Origin: Parvibaculum sedimenti
Lineage (GTDB): Bacteria > Pseudomonadota > Alphaproteobacteria > Parvibaculales > Parvibaculaceae
Assembly (NCBI RefSeq): GCF_009184905.1
Contig: NZ_WESC01000010.1
Coordinates: forward strand, 1-64,000
Length of the DNA stretch: 64,000 nucleotides
Reading direction: 5' to 3'
Below are positions 8,365-16,481 of the stretch, piece by piece; the stretch's first letter is position 1; every line of letters starts with the position of its first letter. The notes under the pieces were generated by a model. The model was not told the DNA's origin. It did not search any database and saw only the letters and a program-made list of their open reading frames with translations. The position numbers were made by a program, and so were the translations under genes.

Positions 8365-10062
8365 TCAGGGCGTGTCGCGAAACTCATATGCGGCGGCAAC
8401 ACGATTTCGCCCTTCGCTCTTGGCGCGTTGCAGCGCCTCGTCGGCGGCCTTGAGCACCTTTTCCGGCGTGTCGCCATGTTCCGGATAGGTCGCCGCGCCG
8501 AACGACATGGTCACCGCCGCGATAGTCGTTCCGTCGCACGACACAGACAAATCCCGAATGAGCTCACCCAGCCGCTCGGCCCGCTCGACCGCACTCTCCA
8601 GAGGAGCATCGGGCAACAGAAGCGTGAATTCCTCGCCACCATAGCGGCAGGCCGTATCCCCCTTGCGAATATGCGTATTGAGTATCCGGGCGATGGCCTG
8701 CAGAACCTTGTCGCCGCAGTCATGCCCGTAGGTGTCGTTGACGTTCTTGAAGTGATCGATATCCGTCATCACCACCGATACGGTCTTGCCGGAGCGGGCG
8801 GCGCGCGAGAACTCGCGTTCCAGCGCCTGATCCAGATAGCGCCGGTTGTAAAGCGACGTGAGCGGATCATGCAAAGCCTCGGCCTGAAGCACGTCACGCA
8901 GGGCTTGCTCGGCGCGATTGCGCACCGTCACATCATTGAAGACCCAGTAGACGAGGTTCTCCTCGACGGTGATCACGACCTCCATGTCCCGCACGATACT
9001 GTCACCGCATGAGACCTGCACCTCCCGCACGGGCGAGGCGTCCATTTCGCCGGAGCGCAAAAGTTCAATGTCCCTGACATGCTGAGCCATGACCTCCGCA
9101 CGGTACTTCGTGTCGGGGTAAACGAGTGCGCTCCAGGTCTCGAGGTTCTCCATCCGCTCCGCCGGATAGTGGAGCAGTTCCTCAAACCGCCGGTTGGTGA
9201 AGGTAATAGCATCGTGCTCATCGGTCAGGAGCACCCCGAACGGAGCGTTCTCGACCATGCGCCGAAATCGCTCTTCGCTATGGCGCAAAGCCTGCTCAGC
9301 GCGCTTTCGCGCGGTGACGTCCCAGTACACGCCGATGATGCCGCCGACACTTCCATCGCCCTTGTTGAAGGTCGCCTTATGAAAGATCACATTGCGATTC
9401 GATCCATCGGCCGCGCGCATGAACGCCTCATAGACCTGAACGCCGCCCTTCTTCAGCAGTGCGTCGTCGGCGGAGCGATAGGTCCGGGCGAGTTCCATGG
9501 GCCAGACTTCGAACACCGTCTTGCCAATCACGTCCTGCCGCTTCAGGCCGCAAAATTCTTCAAAAGCGCGGTTGCACGCCAGATAAACTCCGTCCTTGTC
9601 CTTGACGAAGATCGGGCTCGGCACCGTCTCGATCAGTTGCTCTGAAAATTGAAGGTGATCCTTTAATTCCTGCTCGGCGCGCACCCTGTCGGTGACGTCC
9701 CAACCGACACCTACAATTCCGCCGGGGCTGCCGTCCTCCTGGAAAAAGGCGGCGCGATGAAGGATCACCTGATGGCGGCTGCCGTCGGCAAATATTGCCT
9801 CGGCGGCCTGGACATGCGGCCCCGGCTTTTCCAGCACTTCGATATCCCCGGCCTGATAGGTGTCGGCCAGGTCCTTGGGCCATATCTCATGGGCCGTCTT
9901 GCCGAGCAGAGCACCTCGACTTAACCCACAAGAGGCTTCGAACGCCGCATTGCATCCGAGGAAACGCCCTTCCGTGTCCACATAGTAGATCGGGCTGGGA
10001 ATCGCCTCGATAAGCTGCGCGACCAGCGTGGAGTCAGGCAGGCCTGTTTGCGTGTCAGCCAC
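8365..10062 (-). CDS. diguanylate cyclase with three PAS domains
   Basis: Putative c-di-GMP synthase of 565 residues with no membrane helix. PAS1 (LVAQLIEAIPSPIYYVDTEGRFLG) and PAS2 (LIETVPSPIFVKDKDGVYLA) are close duplicates, each ending in a PAC segment (GGIVGVGWDVTDR, GGIIGVYWDVTAR). A third PAS starts at MVENAPFGVLLTDEHDAI. The GGDEF domain has HDPLTSLYNRRYLDQAL, DIDHFKNVNDTYGHDCGD and the active-site loop YGGEEF, so catalysis is expected. The GTG start at 10062 has GAGGAGAGG before it. The input is presumably redox, light or a small ligand, but no heme or flavin-specific residues were identified. It is convergent with the MocR gene. Confidence 0.92.
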   Translation of the reverse strand: MADTQTGLPDSTLVAQLIEAIPSPIYYVDTEGRFLGCNAAFEASCGLSRGALLGKTAHEIWPKDLADTYQAGDIEVLEKPGPHVQAAEAIFADGSRHQVILHRAAFFQEDGSPGGIVGVGWDVTDRVRAEQELKDHLQFSEQLIETVPSPIFVKDKDGVYLACNRAFEEFCGLKRQDVIGKTVFEVWPMELARTYRSADDALLKKGGVQVYEAFMRAADGSNRNVIFHKATFNKGDGSVGGIIGVYWDVTARKRAEQALRHSEERFRRMVENAPFGVLLTDEHDAITFTNRRFEELLHYPAERMENLETWSALVYPDTKYRAEVMAQHVRDIELLRSGEMDASPVREVQVSCGDSIVRDMEVVITVEENLVYWVFNDVTVRNRAEQALRDVLQAEALHDPLTSLYNRRYLDQALEREFSRAARSGKTVSVVMTDIDHFKNVNDTYGHDCGDKVLQAIARILNTHIRKGDTACRYGGEEFTLLLPDAPLESAVERAERLGELIRDLSVSCDGTTIAAVTMSFGAATYPEHGDTPEKVLKAADEALQRAKSEGRNRVAAAYEFRDTP

Positions 10063-10551
10063 AGCCTCTCCTCAAGCATCGTTACGGCACCCTGTCCCGG
10101 GCTTTCATCAGCTTCAGCGTTCCGCCCCTACAAAGGCAACAAGAATTCATCCCTGTGTGAAAGGGATATAGGTTTGTGCACGGACAATGTTTCACTGCGG
10201 AAACCTGGGGAGATACCCCTCGTCGAAGGCAAGGGGACAGCTGGCTGACCTGAGCGCGTACCTCATTTACGCAAATAACCATGTCAGCAACATTGCCACA
10301 TAATAGGTGTATTCCCCCTAACCAAGCTGCCGGATTTGAAGACGAATACCTGTCGACAGCTACATCTACGTCAGAGGCCGCAAGAAAACTGATGCTTTCA
10401 CTTTGAGATACACCTAGGCGTATTCGTATTATTCCGTATTTTATAACCGTTATTTTATTTTACCATGTGAGCCAATCGAAGTTCCCGTGCGTATATGCCC
10501 ACGATGAGCAGAACATGCTTTGCCTGAAGGCAGAAAGGGACCGGTAAACAA
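10063..10551. other. intergenic region upstream of the TetR array
   Basis: About 490 bases without a supported gene. The part next to the GGDEF gene has no recognisable structure. From about 10300 the DNA becomes AT-rich and contains a TAGGTGTATTC half-site at 10304-10314, then the promoter with its palindrome at 10403-10432, and an AT-rich run to 10465. Short frames on both strands here look fortuitous. Confidence 0.6.
10403..10432 (+). promoter_or_regulatory. promoter with embedded operator for TetR array
   Basis: TTGAGA (10403-10408), an 18-base spacer and TATTAT (10427-10432) form a good sigma-70 promoter. The spacer contains the 16-bp near-palindrome ATACACCTAGGCGTAT (10408-10423, one mismatched pair). 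Its half TAGGTGTA recurs at 10304-10311 within TAGGTGTATTC, about 100 bases upstream. A repressor bound at the palindrome would cover the space between -35 and -10, so autoregulation by one or more of the following TetR proteins is the simplest reading. Confidence 0.6.
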
Positions 10552-11160
10552 TTGGGGCTCGAAGAATACCGCCGATCAGTAAGTGAAAATAAGCACGCCG
10601 CGATACTGAAGGCCGGCCGAAAGCACTTCCTCGAACACGGCTACAGTGGCGCAGCGGCGGCCGACATCGCGCGCGAAGCTGATGTGTCAACAGCCACGCT
10701 CTACAAACATTTTTCATCGAAGGAAGAGCTTTTCGTCGCCGTGGTGAAAGACGCCGACCACGAAGAGGAGATTCCTCCGTTTCCGGACAATGCGAGTCTC
10801 GAAGACACCATGGTAGCGGTCCTCAACAACTATCTCATCACACACTTCGAGAAGAATGCGACAGCACTTCTGCGTATTGTCATCGCGGAGGTGCCCGGCG
10901 CACCGGATCTGGCGCGCGACACCTTCAATGAATTCATCGTCTCCCGATACCAGAAATTGGCGGATATCGTGGACCAATTGATCGCACACGGAACGCTCAA
11001 GCCACATGACAGCCACTTCGGCGTGCGGCTCCTCATCGGCGCGATAAAAGAACATTATATCTGGCCCGCGCTCTTCGATAACAAAACCACGATGCCGGAA
11101 CATGCCGAGGACGTCATTCGACAGGTGGTGAAGGATTACCTCCGTCTCTACGGCACATGA
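10552..11160 (+). CDS. TetR-family regulator, tandem copy 1
   Basis: Dimeric DNA-binding repressor type, 202 residues. The HTH (residues 14-60) reads AAILKAGRKHFLEHGYSGAAAADIAREADVSTATLYKHF. The ligand domain is close in sequence to the three genes that follow, including LLRIVIAEVPGAPDLAR and LKPHDSHFGVRLLIGAIKEHYIWPALF. It starts with TTG at 10552, 11 bases after AGAAAGGGA, giving MGLEEYRRSVS, which aligns exactly with copies 2 and 3. It is the first gene after a promoter that contains a palindrome. The inducer is unknown. Confidence 0.9.
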   Translation: MGLEEYRRSVSENKHAAILKAGRKHFLEHGYSGAAAADIAREADVSTATLYKHFSSKEELFVAVVKDADHEEEIPPFPDNASLEDTMVAVLNNYLITHFEKNATALLRIVIAEVPGAPDLARDTFNEFIVSRYQKLADIVDQLIAHGTLKPHDSHFGVRLLIGAIKEHYIWPALFDNKTTMPEHAEDVIRQVVKDYLRLYGT

Positions 11161-11195
11161 GAGACAGAAGCGAAGCGCGACAGGGGTGAGAGAAA

Positions 11196-11822
11196 ATGGG
11201 GCTTGAAAACTACCGACGCAGCGTCAGCGCATCGAAGCACGCCTCCATCCTCAGAGCGGGCCGCGACGTATTTCTGCGCGACGGCTATTCGCGCGCTTCA
11301 GTGTCCGACATTGCGCGCGATGCCGAGGTTTCAACGGCGACGCTCTACAAGCACTTCAGATCGAAGGAGGAGCTTTTCGATGCCGTTCTGAAGGAAGCCT
11401 ATGTCACGATTGAATATGAGGACATGGCGGAAGACGAGAACGTCGAAGACGTCATCGTCGCCTATTGCATGCGTTCCTTGAGGACGCAGTTTGAGCGGCG
11501 CACCAGCGCGCTTCTACGTGTCGTCATTGCCGAAGTCGCGACCGCGCCCGAGCGGGCGCGCCATCTCTACGAGAACTTTATCACGCCACGCCACATCGCC
11601 AGTACGCAGGCGCTCGACGAACTCATTGCCCGCGGAAAGCTGAAGCCGCATGACACGCATTACGGCGCGTGCTTCCTCGGGGGCGTTATGAAGGAATATT
11701 TCATATGGCCTACCCTTTTTGAGGCTAATATGACGCTGCCTGACAATGCCGAAACCGTCGTAAGGCAAGCGGTCAAAGTCTATCTCGAACTCTACGGGAC
11801 ATGCCCCTCCGACAAGAACTAA
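11196..11822 (+). CDS. TetR-family regulator, tandem copy 2
   Basis: Paralogue of the preceding gene, 208 residues, starting MGLENYRRSVSASKHASIL at an ATG. The recognition helix region VSTATLYKHFRSKEELF is the same as in the other copies except for one variable residue after HF. The C-terminal domain keeps LLRVVIAEVATAPERAR and LKPHDTHYGACFLGGVMKEYFIWPTLF. It lies 35 bases after copy 1 and 9 bases before copy 3, so an operon is likely. It has a short extra C-terminal tail (CPSDKN). Near-identical recognition helices suggest the copies bind the same or overlapping operators and may form heterodimers. Confidence 0.9.
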   Translation: MGLENYRRSVSASKHASILRAGRDVFLRDGYSRASVSDIARDAEVSTATLYKHFRSKEELFDAVLKEAYVTIEYEDMAEDENVEDVIVAYCMRSLRTQFERRTSALLRVVIAEVATAPERARHLYENFITPRHIASTQALDELIARGKLKPHDTHYGACFLGGVMKEYFIWPTLFEANMTLPDNAETVVRQAVKVYLELYGTCPSDKN

Positions 11823-11831
11823 GAGGAAATC

Positions 11832-12446
11832 TTGGGACTCGAAGACTACAGACGCAATGTCAGTGAAGCCAAGCACGCTTCCATCCTGCAGGCCGGGCGC
11901 GCCGTGTTCCTGCGCGACGGCTTTTCGCGCGCGGCGGTCGCCGAGATCGCGCGCGACGCGGACGTCTCCACCGCCACGCTCTACAAGCACTTCGCGTCGA
12001 AGGAAGACCTGTTCGCAGCCATCATCATGGATGCAATAACGCAGGTCGAAGACCTTTCCGATCTGGAAGGAACGGAGACGGCGCTCGCCGACATTCTGCT
12101 GACGATCGGCCGAACCTACCTCACGAACCAGTTCGAGCGCGGCGCCAACGACCTGATGCGCATCGTGATCGCGGAAACGACGACCAGCCCGGCCCTCGCC
12201 GCCGAAACCCTTCATCTGCTGACCGAGCGCCGGCGGCAACGTCTGGTGGCGCTGTTCGACCGGTGCGTCGAACGCGGGATCATGAAGCCGAACAACACGG
12301 ACCTCAGCGCCCAGCTTCTTTCCGGCATGATCAAGGAACTCTTCGTCTGGCCTGCGATCTTCGACACGAGTTTCACGCTGCCTTCCGACACGGAAGACAA
12401 GATTCGCACAATCATTCAGGTTTTCCTCGCGCGCTACGCCGCATGA
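11832..12446 (+). CDS. TetR-family regulator, tandem copy 3
   Basis: Third paralogue, 204 residues, beginning MGLEDYRRNVSEAKHASILQAGR at a TTG codon with AGAGGA upstream. Its HTH again contains VSTATLYKHF. The ligand domain has drifted more than copies 1 and 2: LMRIVIAETTTSPALAA replaces LLR-IAEV-AP-LAR, and MKPNNTDLSAQLLSGMIKELFVWPAIF replaces the KPHDT segment. This pattern, a fixed DNA-binding head and a diverging sensor, suggests duplication followed by specialisation for a different ligand. Confidence 0.9.
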   Translation: MGLEDYRRNVSEAKHASILQAGRAVFLRDGFSRAAVAEIARDADVSTATLYKHFASKEDLFAAIIMDAITQVEDLSDLEGTETALADILLTIGRTYLTNQFERGANDLMRIVIAETTTSPALAAETLHLLTERRRQRLVALFDRCVERGIMKPNNTDLSAQLLSGMIKELFVWPAIFDTSFTLPSDTEDKIRTIIQVFLARYAA

Positions 12447-12484
12447 TCGCGACGCCAGAGGATCAGGCCCTTCACGAGGACAAG

Positions 12485-13099
12485 ATGACGTTCGACCCCC
12501 AAAAGCAGACCGCCAGCGACCCCAAGCGCGACGGCATTATCAAAGCGGCGCAGGCCCTGTTTCTGCGCGACGGCTTTTCCAAAGCCATAATGGCGGACGT
12601 CGCGCGGGACGCGGATGTCTCGACGGCCACGCTCTACAAGCATTTCGAGTCGAAGGAAGAACTGTTCGCCGCCGTGGTGAGGCACACCGCGGCTTCGGTG
12701 CAGGACGATTTCGGGACAATGGCGCCCGCAACCACCGCGCGCGAATTCTTCTTCCAGGCGCTGTCCAGCGCCCATTCCGTCCATCAGCAGGCCCAGGTCA
12801 CCGCGCTCCTGCGCGTTGCCATCGCGGAGGTATCGGCCGCGCCCGAGCTGGCGCGCTACGTCTTCGACACCGTGGTCGTCGGCCGCTATGCGCGCCTGCA
12901 GGCGGCCCTCGACGAAATGGTCCGGCGCGGACTGCTGAAGCCTCACGACACCGCCTTCGGCGCGCGCATCGGCATCGGCATGATCAAGGAGCTTTTCGTC
13001 TGGCCCGCCCTCTTCGTCGCGGATTTCGAGCTTCCCGTCGATGCGCTCGACCGGGCCGACGAAGCGATCAATATCTATCTGGCCGCCTACGGGGCCTGA
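12485..13099 (+). CDS. TetR-family regulator, tandem copy 4
   Basis: Fourth paralogue, 204 residues with the ATG at 12485, which has GAGGA 7 bases upstream. An in-frame ATG at 12443 overlaps the stop of copy 3 (ATGA) and would add 14 residues. It lacks the MGLE-YRR leader and begins MTFDPQKQTASDPKRDGI, but the HTH (ADVARDADVSTATLYKHFESKEELF) and C-terminal blocks LLRVAIAEVSAAPELAR and LKPHDTAFGARIGIGMIKELFVWPALF are clearly related. It is probably cotranscribed with copies 1-3. No structural target gene follows in the same direction, so targets are elsewhere or only the array itself. Confidence 0.88.
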   Translation: MTFDPQKQTASDPKRDGIIKAAQALFLRDGFSKAIMADVARDADVSTATLYKHFESKEELFAAVVRHTAASVQDDFGTMAPATTAREFFFQALSSAHSVHQQAQVTALLRVAIAEVSAAPELARYVFDTVVVGRYARLQAALDEMVRRGLLKPHDTAFGARIGIGMIKELFVWPALFVADFELPVDALDRADEAINIYLAAYGA

Positions 13100-13120
13100 G
13101 CGGCTCGTCCTCGCGGCGCA

Positions 13121-13663
13121 TCACCGCAGTTTAGCGGACACAGGCGCGTGAGCCGGCGTGACCGCAAGCGCGTGAGCGAGCGCGTCGGGCCGATCGAGGT
13201 CGGCAATCAGCACACGCTCCCCCGACAGCATTTTGATCTCAAGCGCACCGCCGCCGAAGAGCCGCTGCGGCAGCGAACGGCGGATCCTGATCGACGCAAT
13301 CTCCCGCGCGCCGACGCGCAACGAGCGCGGCCGGGCAAAGCCGTCGCGCAGCACCAGTTCGCGCTCCGCCGCCGCCTGTGTGCCTTCCCGGCCCCTGGGC
13401 CATATCTCGACCGACAGAAGCCGCGCGCGCAGCGCAGCCGCGAAAGCGAGCACCGGCGTCCCGAGCGCCACCACGGCGAGCGCCAGAGCGCGCAGCCCCG
13501 CAAGCGGCGGCTCGTGAAGTGCCGCCCAGGCGAAGACGGCCAGCCAGACCAGCGCCACGACCAGCGCGGGAAAATAAATGGTCCAGTGGGCGCCCGCGCT
13601 GGCGAGCGGCCCGGAAGCGCCGGATGGAGGGAGATCGGGAGCGGACGGCCTGTTCATGTGCAT
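13121..13663 (-). CDS. membrane protein with bacterial PH-like domain
   Basis: Protein of 180 residues with two predicted membrane helices (about residues 28-50 and 55-80, WTIYFPALVVALVWLAVFAW and LRALALAVVALGTPVLAFAA) followed by a cytoplasmic beta-rich domain: LLSVEIWPRGREG, LVLRDGF, REIASIRIRRSLPQRLFGGGALEIKMLSGERVLI. That layout resembles small bPH2/DUF304-type or DUF2244-like proteins, whose function is unknown. It stands alone, convergent with the last TetR gene. The start could be either of two ATG codons two residues apart. Confidence 0.6.
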   Translation of the reverse strand: MHMNRPSAPDLPPSGASGPLASAGAHWTIYFPALVVALVWLAVFAWAALHEPPLAGLRALALAVVALGTPVLAFAAALRARLLSVEIWPRGREGTQAAAERELVLRDGFARPRSLRVGAREIASIRIRRSLPQRLFGGGALEIKMLSGERVLIADLDRPDALAHALAVTPAHAPVSAKLR

Positions 13664-13833
13664 CAGGATCGCAGACCCCGCCCCGCTTGTTAAGCCGGGG
13701 CATGAGTCATAAACTCTTCCGGTAACGAGTGTTCGGGGTGTCTGCCCCGTGAGGCGCTCCGACCGTCCCGCTTCACCGCGCGATCCGCGCCGAGGCGGGA
13801 GCAGTTTCCCTCCACGGGGAACGGGAGGAGCCT

Positions 13834-14001
13834 ATGTCCGCTCGGTTTCACAACAGCGACAACGTGCGCGGCGGCGTGACGGGACATGGCGTGCGCTATG
13901 TGCTCGCCTTCTCTCTGTTTGCGGCCTGGGCGATCCTGAGCCTGCTCGTGATTTCCTCGGCCACGGATCTCGCCTCGACGCTGAACGTCATTACCGGCTA
14001 G
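13834..14001 (+). CDS. small single-pass membrane protein, 55 aa
   Basis: A 55-residue reading frame with ATG at 13834 and a strong GGGAGGAG Shine-Dalgarno. It encodes a polar N-terminus (MSARFHNSDNVRGGVTGHGV) and one hydrophobic helix (VLAFSLFAAWAILSLLVIS), then a short outer tail. I recognise no family. The 44-residue membrane protein that follows 82 bases later has the same character, so the two may be subunits or modulators of one membrane complex. The strong ribosome-binding site supports a real gene. Confidence 0.6.
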   Translation: MSARFHNSDNVRGGVTGHGVRYVLAFSLFAAWAILSLLVISSATDLASTLNVITG

Positions 14002-14083
14002 GGCAAACGGCGAAAGCCCCCAGCCGCTCCGATTTCACCAAAACGCCCGCGCGGGACGCCGCCCGCCGGGCAAGGAGGCAGAG

Positions 14084-14218
14084 ATGACCATTCTTCCGCA
14101 GCACGACGAGATCGAGAAGACGCCCCAGAGCCTCAAGGAAGAATATGGACCGCAGATCATCGGCGGCGCCGTCGCACTGGCGATCTTCGCCCTGATCTTC
14201 CTCGCCTTCATGCGCTGA
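14084..14218 (+). CDS. small single-pass membrane protein, 44 aa
   Basis: A 44-residue frame, ATG at 14084 with CAAGGAGGCA just before it. The charged N-terminal half (MTILPQHDEIEKTPQSLKEEYG) is followed by one membrane helix (IIGGAVALAIFALIFLAF) ending in MR. The size and layout recall the tiny aa3-type cytochrome oxidase subunit IV, but no oxidase genes are near and the similarity is only structural. It is followed by a palindromic repeat. Confidence 0.58.
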   Translation: MTILPQHDEIEKTPQSLKEEYGPQIIGGAVALAIFALIFLAFMR

Positions 14219-14304
14219 GAGCGAGCGGCTTGCGGTTTTCAAATCGCCGCGAGAACCTGCTCGTCGATCCCGCCATCGCCGCTCTCGCCGGTGATTTCCC
14301 ATTT

Positions 14305-14336
14305 CGTCATGGCCCGGCTTGACCGGGCCATCCACG
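14305..14336 (+). repeat. palindromic repeat, left copy of 32-bp inverted pair
   Basis: Contains ATGGCCCGG-cttga-CCGGGCCAT (14309-14331) flanked by CGTC and CCACG. The whole 32 bases recur as an exact reverse complement at 16305-16336. It belongs to the dispersed palindromes seen elsewhere in the window. Confidence 0.8.
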
Positions 14337-14365
14337 CCTGCCCCGGCGAATGCCGGGGTCTTGCT

Positions 14366-15955
14366 TCAAAGCAACTTGCCCTGCGTGTCCTTCGTTTCCC
14401 GCTTCGCCTTCTTGAATACGGTTGGGTCGATCCACGGCATTTCCGGCCGGCGCCCCTCGAACAATTGCTCGATGGTGAGAATCTGAATCTTCGGATATTC
14501 GCCATACTCGGTGTGGTACCGCCCTGCCGACGCGGCCTCCTTGATCATCGGCCCGGTCGGCGGCGCAAGCGTGATGAAGACGCCCATCTTCGCCTTCTCG
14601 CGGTCCACCGTCGCGATCAAGTCTTTCACCATCGTCACGCCGACATTCTGTCCGCCCTTGACGGAGACGACGGCCTTCTCCGTCACCTTGCCATCGGGCT
14701 TGAAATAGATGTAGCCATCGATGCCGCCGTCAGAGCCCTTCTTCTTCCCGCCGAAGGGCACGGCATCGACCAGCGACACGGCCCACCACTGAAACTGATA
14801 TTTGTCCTGCTCGGCGAGTGCCTGCGCACCGCCGAGATCCTTCGGCACGCCATGCACGTCGATAGAAATGGGGCCGAAGGCATCGCGCAATCGCTTCTGG
14901 ATCAGCGAAATGGCGAGATGCGTCACGTCGATACCGATCCACTGGCGATTGAGCTTCTGTGCGGCGTGAACGGTTGTGCCGCAACCGCAAAAGGGATCGA
15001 GGACAACGTCGCCTTCATTAGATGAGGCGTTAAGAATGCGTTCGAGAAGGCTCAACGGCTTCTGCGTGGGATAGCCAAGACGCTCCTGTGCTTGAGCTTG
15101 TACTGGCATTACATCCAGCCAGACGTCATCAACAGGATTACCTTCCTGTTCATCCAAATACCTCTTTAGAACCGGCACTTGTCCGGGTTTACCTTGAACA
15201 ACCAGCCCGTCTTCGTAGGCCTTTTGCATACGCTCACGTGTCCACCGCCAGACACGAGTGACGCCTAAAAATTCATACGTCAGATTTGGTCTATTCTTAT
15301 TTGGATTCGTCAAATCCGCGAGTCGATAAACCCGCCCATCCTCGTCTTTATATTTGTAAAATTGGCGCAGATATTCCGGGTCATGCTCTGTATACTGACC
15401 GTTCCATATCCACTCGTCCGACTTTGTGTACCTCAATATGATATCGTGATTTCTTGCGAAGCGTGTAAATGCCAATCCCTTTGCATTTTGCCTCTTCCAA
15501 ACAATTTCGTTGCCGAAGTTTGTTGGCCCAAAAATCGCATCCAACAAAATCTTCAAGTAGTGACTCGCCGTCGGATCGCAGTGGAGATATAGCGAGCCCG
15601 TCTGTTTCAGCACACGGTGCAATTCGAGAAGGCGCACGGCCATCATGGTGAGATAAGCCATCATATCGTTCTCCTTGAGAAACGACCGCATGGCGCGCAG
15701 CATCTCGGCGGCATCTGAATTGCCAGAGCGCATCACTTCGTCGAAGGCACGCTCGGCGGAATCGGTCCAATGCCAGGTATCGTCGAAAGCTTCCATCTGT
15801 GCATGGGAGTCATGCCCATCCGGCGCCTTGAAGAGGACGTTGTAGGACGCGTTCGAATTGAAGGGCGGATCGAGATAGACGAGGTCGACGCTTTCGTCGC
15901 GGATGTGCTCGCGCAGAATGTCGAGATTGTCCCCGTAATAAAGCCTGTTGGTCAT
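14366..15955 (-). CDS. beta-class DNA adenine/cytosine-N4 methyltransferase fused to Mrr-like nuclease domain
   Basis: Protein of 529 residues. Residues 1-360 are an SAM-dependent DNA methyltransferase with catalytic motif IV DPPF at 29-32 placed before the SAM-binding motif I DPFCGCGTT at 320-328, the beta-class order. The target base (adenine N6 or cytosine N4) is not certain; D-PPF favours adenine. Residues 385-500 look like a PD-(D/E)xK restriction domain of the Mrr group: QWWAVSLVDAV, GSDGGIDGY (Asp413) and VVSVKGGQN (Lys433), with Ser431 where Mrr has Gln or Glu. The start is MTNRLYYGDN at 15955 with GAGGGG upstream; a 60-residue longer frame would run into the opposite gene. No separate endonuclease or specificity gene is present. 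Confidence 0.85.
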   Translation of the reverse strand: MTNRLYYGDNLDILREHIRDESVDLVYLDPPFNSNASYNVLFKAPDGHDSHAQMEAFDDTWHWTDSAERAFDEVMRSGNSDAAEMLRAMRSFLKENDMMAYLTMMAVRLLELHRVLKQTGSLYLHCDPTASHYLKILLDAIFGPTNFGNEIVWKRQNAKGLAFTRFARNHDIILRYTKSDEWIWNGQYTEHDPEYLRQFYKYKDEDGRVYRLADLTNPNKNRPNLTYEFLGVTRVWRWTRERMQKAYEDGLVVQGKPGQVPVLKRYLDEQEGNPVDDVWLDVMPVQAQAQERLGYPTQKPLSLLERILNASSNEGDVVLDPFCGCGTTVHAAQKLNRQWIGIDVTHLAISLIQKRLRDAFGPISIDVHGVPKDLGGAQALAEQDKYQFQWWAVSLVDAVPFGGKKKGSDGGIDGYIYFKPDGKVTEKAVVSVKGGQNVGVTMVKDLIATVDREKAKMGVFITLAPPTGPMIKEAASAGRYHTEYGEYPKIQILTIEQLFEGRRPEMPWIDPTVFKKAKRETKDTQGKLL

Positions 15956-16064
15956 GTCCCCTCGCCGTCCGAATCGTAACAAGTCTGGGAGCTTAGCCCA
16001 GCCTTGCCATTGGCCCCGACTCGGAATATGTTCTTGCTTCGTTCCAAATGCAAGGAGAGAGGCA

Positions 16065-16238
16065 ATGGCCACAAATCCTCCGAAGGGCGACGGGCACCGC
16101 AATGGCGCTGTGAAGGGCCGGTCGCAGGTCTTCAATCCGCAGAATGAGCGCTATGTGAAGCGCGACACCTCGACGGGCCGGTTCATGGATCAGAAGGCCG
16201 ACCACAAGCCTTTCAAGGGCGTCCGCAAGGAAGACTGA
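16065..16238 (+). CDS. conserved small basic protein next to methyltransferase, 57 aa
   Basis: Frame of 57 residues starting MATNPPKGDGHRNGAVKGRSQ at 16065 with AAGGAGAG upstream. It is rich in Lys, Arg, Asn and Gly, without a hydrophobic core, and includes the repeated-looking FNPQNERYVKRDTSTGRFMDQKADHKPFKGVRKE. I know similar short proteins from many bacteria but no function. It is divergent from the methyltransferase-nuclease gene, 109 bases away, and both lie inside the 32-bp inverted repeats. A nucleic-acid-binding role is possible from its charge. Confidence 0.75.
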   Translation: MATNPPKGDGHRNGAVKGRSQVFNPQNERYVKRDTSTGRFMDQKADHKPFKGVRKED

Positions 16239-16304
16239 CGCCGATCCAGCGTAAATCTTTCCGTTAGCGGATCGATTTTCGCGCGCCACCACGCCCGGGA
16301 AAGA

Positions 16305-16336
16305 CGTGGATGGCCCGGTCAAGCCGGGCCATGACG
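16305..16336 (-). repeat. palindromic repeat, right copy of 32-bp inverted pair
   Basis: Exact reverse complement of 14305-14336, with ATGGCCCGG-tcaag-CCGGGCCAT at 16310-16332. Together the two copies bracket the methyltransferase-nuclease and the 57-residue protein. Confidence 0.8.
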
Positions 16337-16481
16337 GCGCAGGGCATGCGCTGCAAGGTCGCGATCTCAACCGCTGGACTACTCGTGCGCAGCGTCATTT
16401 CCTCATCGCTCTGTCATCCATCTGTGGCAGGATCGTCTGCGCCGCCGGGCTGGGCGGCGGCGGCCGCAGGGGGCTTTCGCG

